Positions 5,616-5,663 of a stretch of DNA of 5,663 bases are shown piece by piece; within the stretch, counting starts at the first letter, position 1, and every line of letters starts with the position of its first letter. The notes under the pieces are model-generated. The model saw nothing but the letters and a program-made list of their open reading frames with translations, was not told the origin of the DNA and made no database searches. This DNA is from Bacillota bacterium (GTDB taxonomy: Bacteria > Bacillota > Limnochordia > Darwinibacteriales > Darwinibacteriaceae): NCBI GenBank assembly GCA_012518325.1, contig JAAYSR010000060.1, positions 1-5,663 on the forward strand. Direction: 5' to 3'. Position numbers and translations under genes: made by a program.

Positions 5616-5663
5616 GATCGATAAACCTTGTTAGGTTGGGCCGCCGGCAATTGATTTTAATAA

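Overview
The window looks like a piece of a Bacillota-type chromosome with roughly balanced base composition. Shine-Dalgarno sites are strong (AGGAGG and GGAGG) about 7-8 bases before the starts. There is a compact metabolic operon, an extracytoplasmic methionine sulfoxide reductase and a lipoprotein with an LTGC lipobox. The lineage is inferred from gene style only; no rRNA or other marker is present. No tRNA, rRNA, CRISPR array, insertion sequence or prophage gene was seen.

Bases 1-2460 hold the 3' part of a tightly packed operon on the + strand. It comprises the C-terminal end of a TctA-type permease (tripartite tricarboxylate transporter large subunit), a DhaK-like kinase subunit, a DhaL-like kinase subunit and a YhcH/YjgK/YiaL-family cupin. 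The gaps are 19 nt, an 11-nt overlap and an ATGA overlap, and a good intrinsic terminator closes the unit. The likely logic is uptake of a small organic substrate through the transporter, then phosphorylation of a short ketose or keto compound by the two-subunit kinase. The cupin may deal with an anomeric or sugar-derived intermediate. Both kinase subunits differ from E. coli DhaK/DhaL at substrate- and nucleotide-site positions, so plain dihydroxyacetone should not be assumed as substrate. No DhaM phosphoryl donor is seen in the window.

Bases 2461-3767 hold a separate unit: an extended -10 promoter with an AT-rich dyad at the expected transcription start, then a signal-bearing MsrA-MsrB fusion that probably repairs oxidised methionine outside the cytoplasmic membrane. 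A GC-rich hairpin follows it.

Bases 3768-5663 hold a convergent gene on the - strand for a roughly 600-residue lipoprotein. It is built of beta-rich modules: a carboxypeptidase-regulatory-like domain, an unrecognised centre, an FN3-like domain and a bacterial Ig-like end. Its function is unknown. Its stop codon directly abuts the shared hairpin. The most useful leads are the divergent DhaK/DhaL pair with its transporter and cupin partners, and the uncharacterised lipoprotein.
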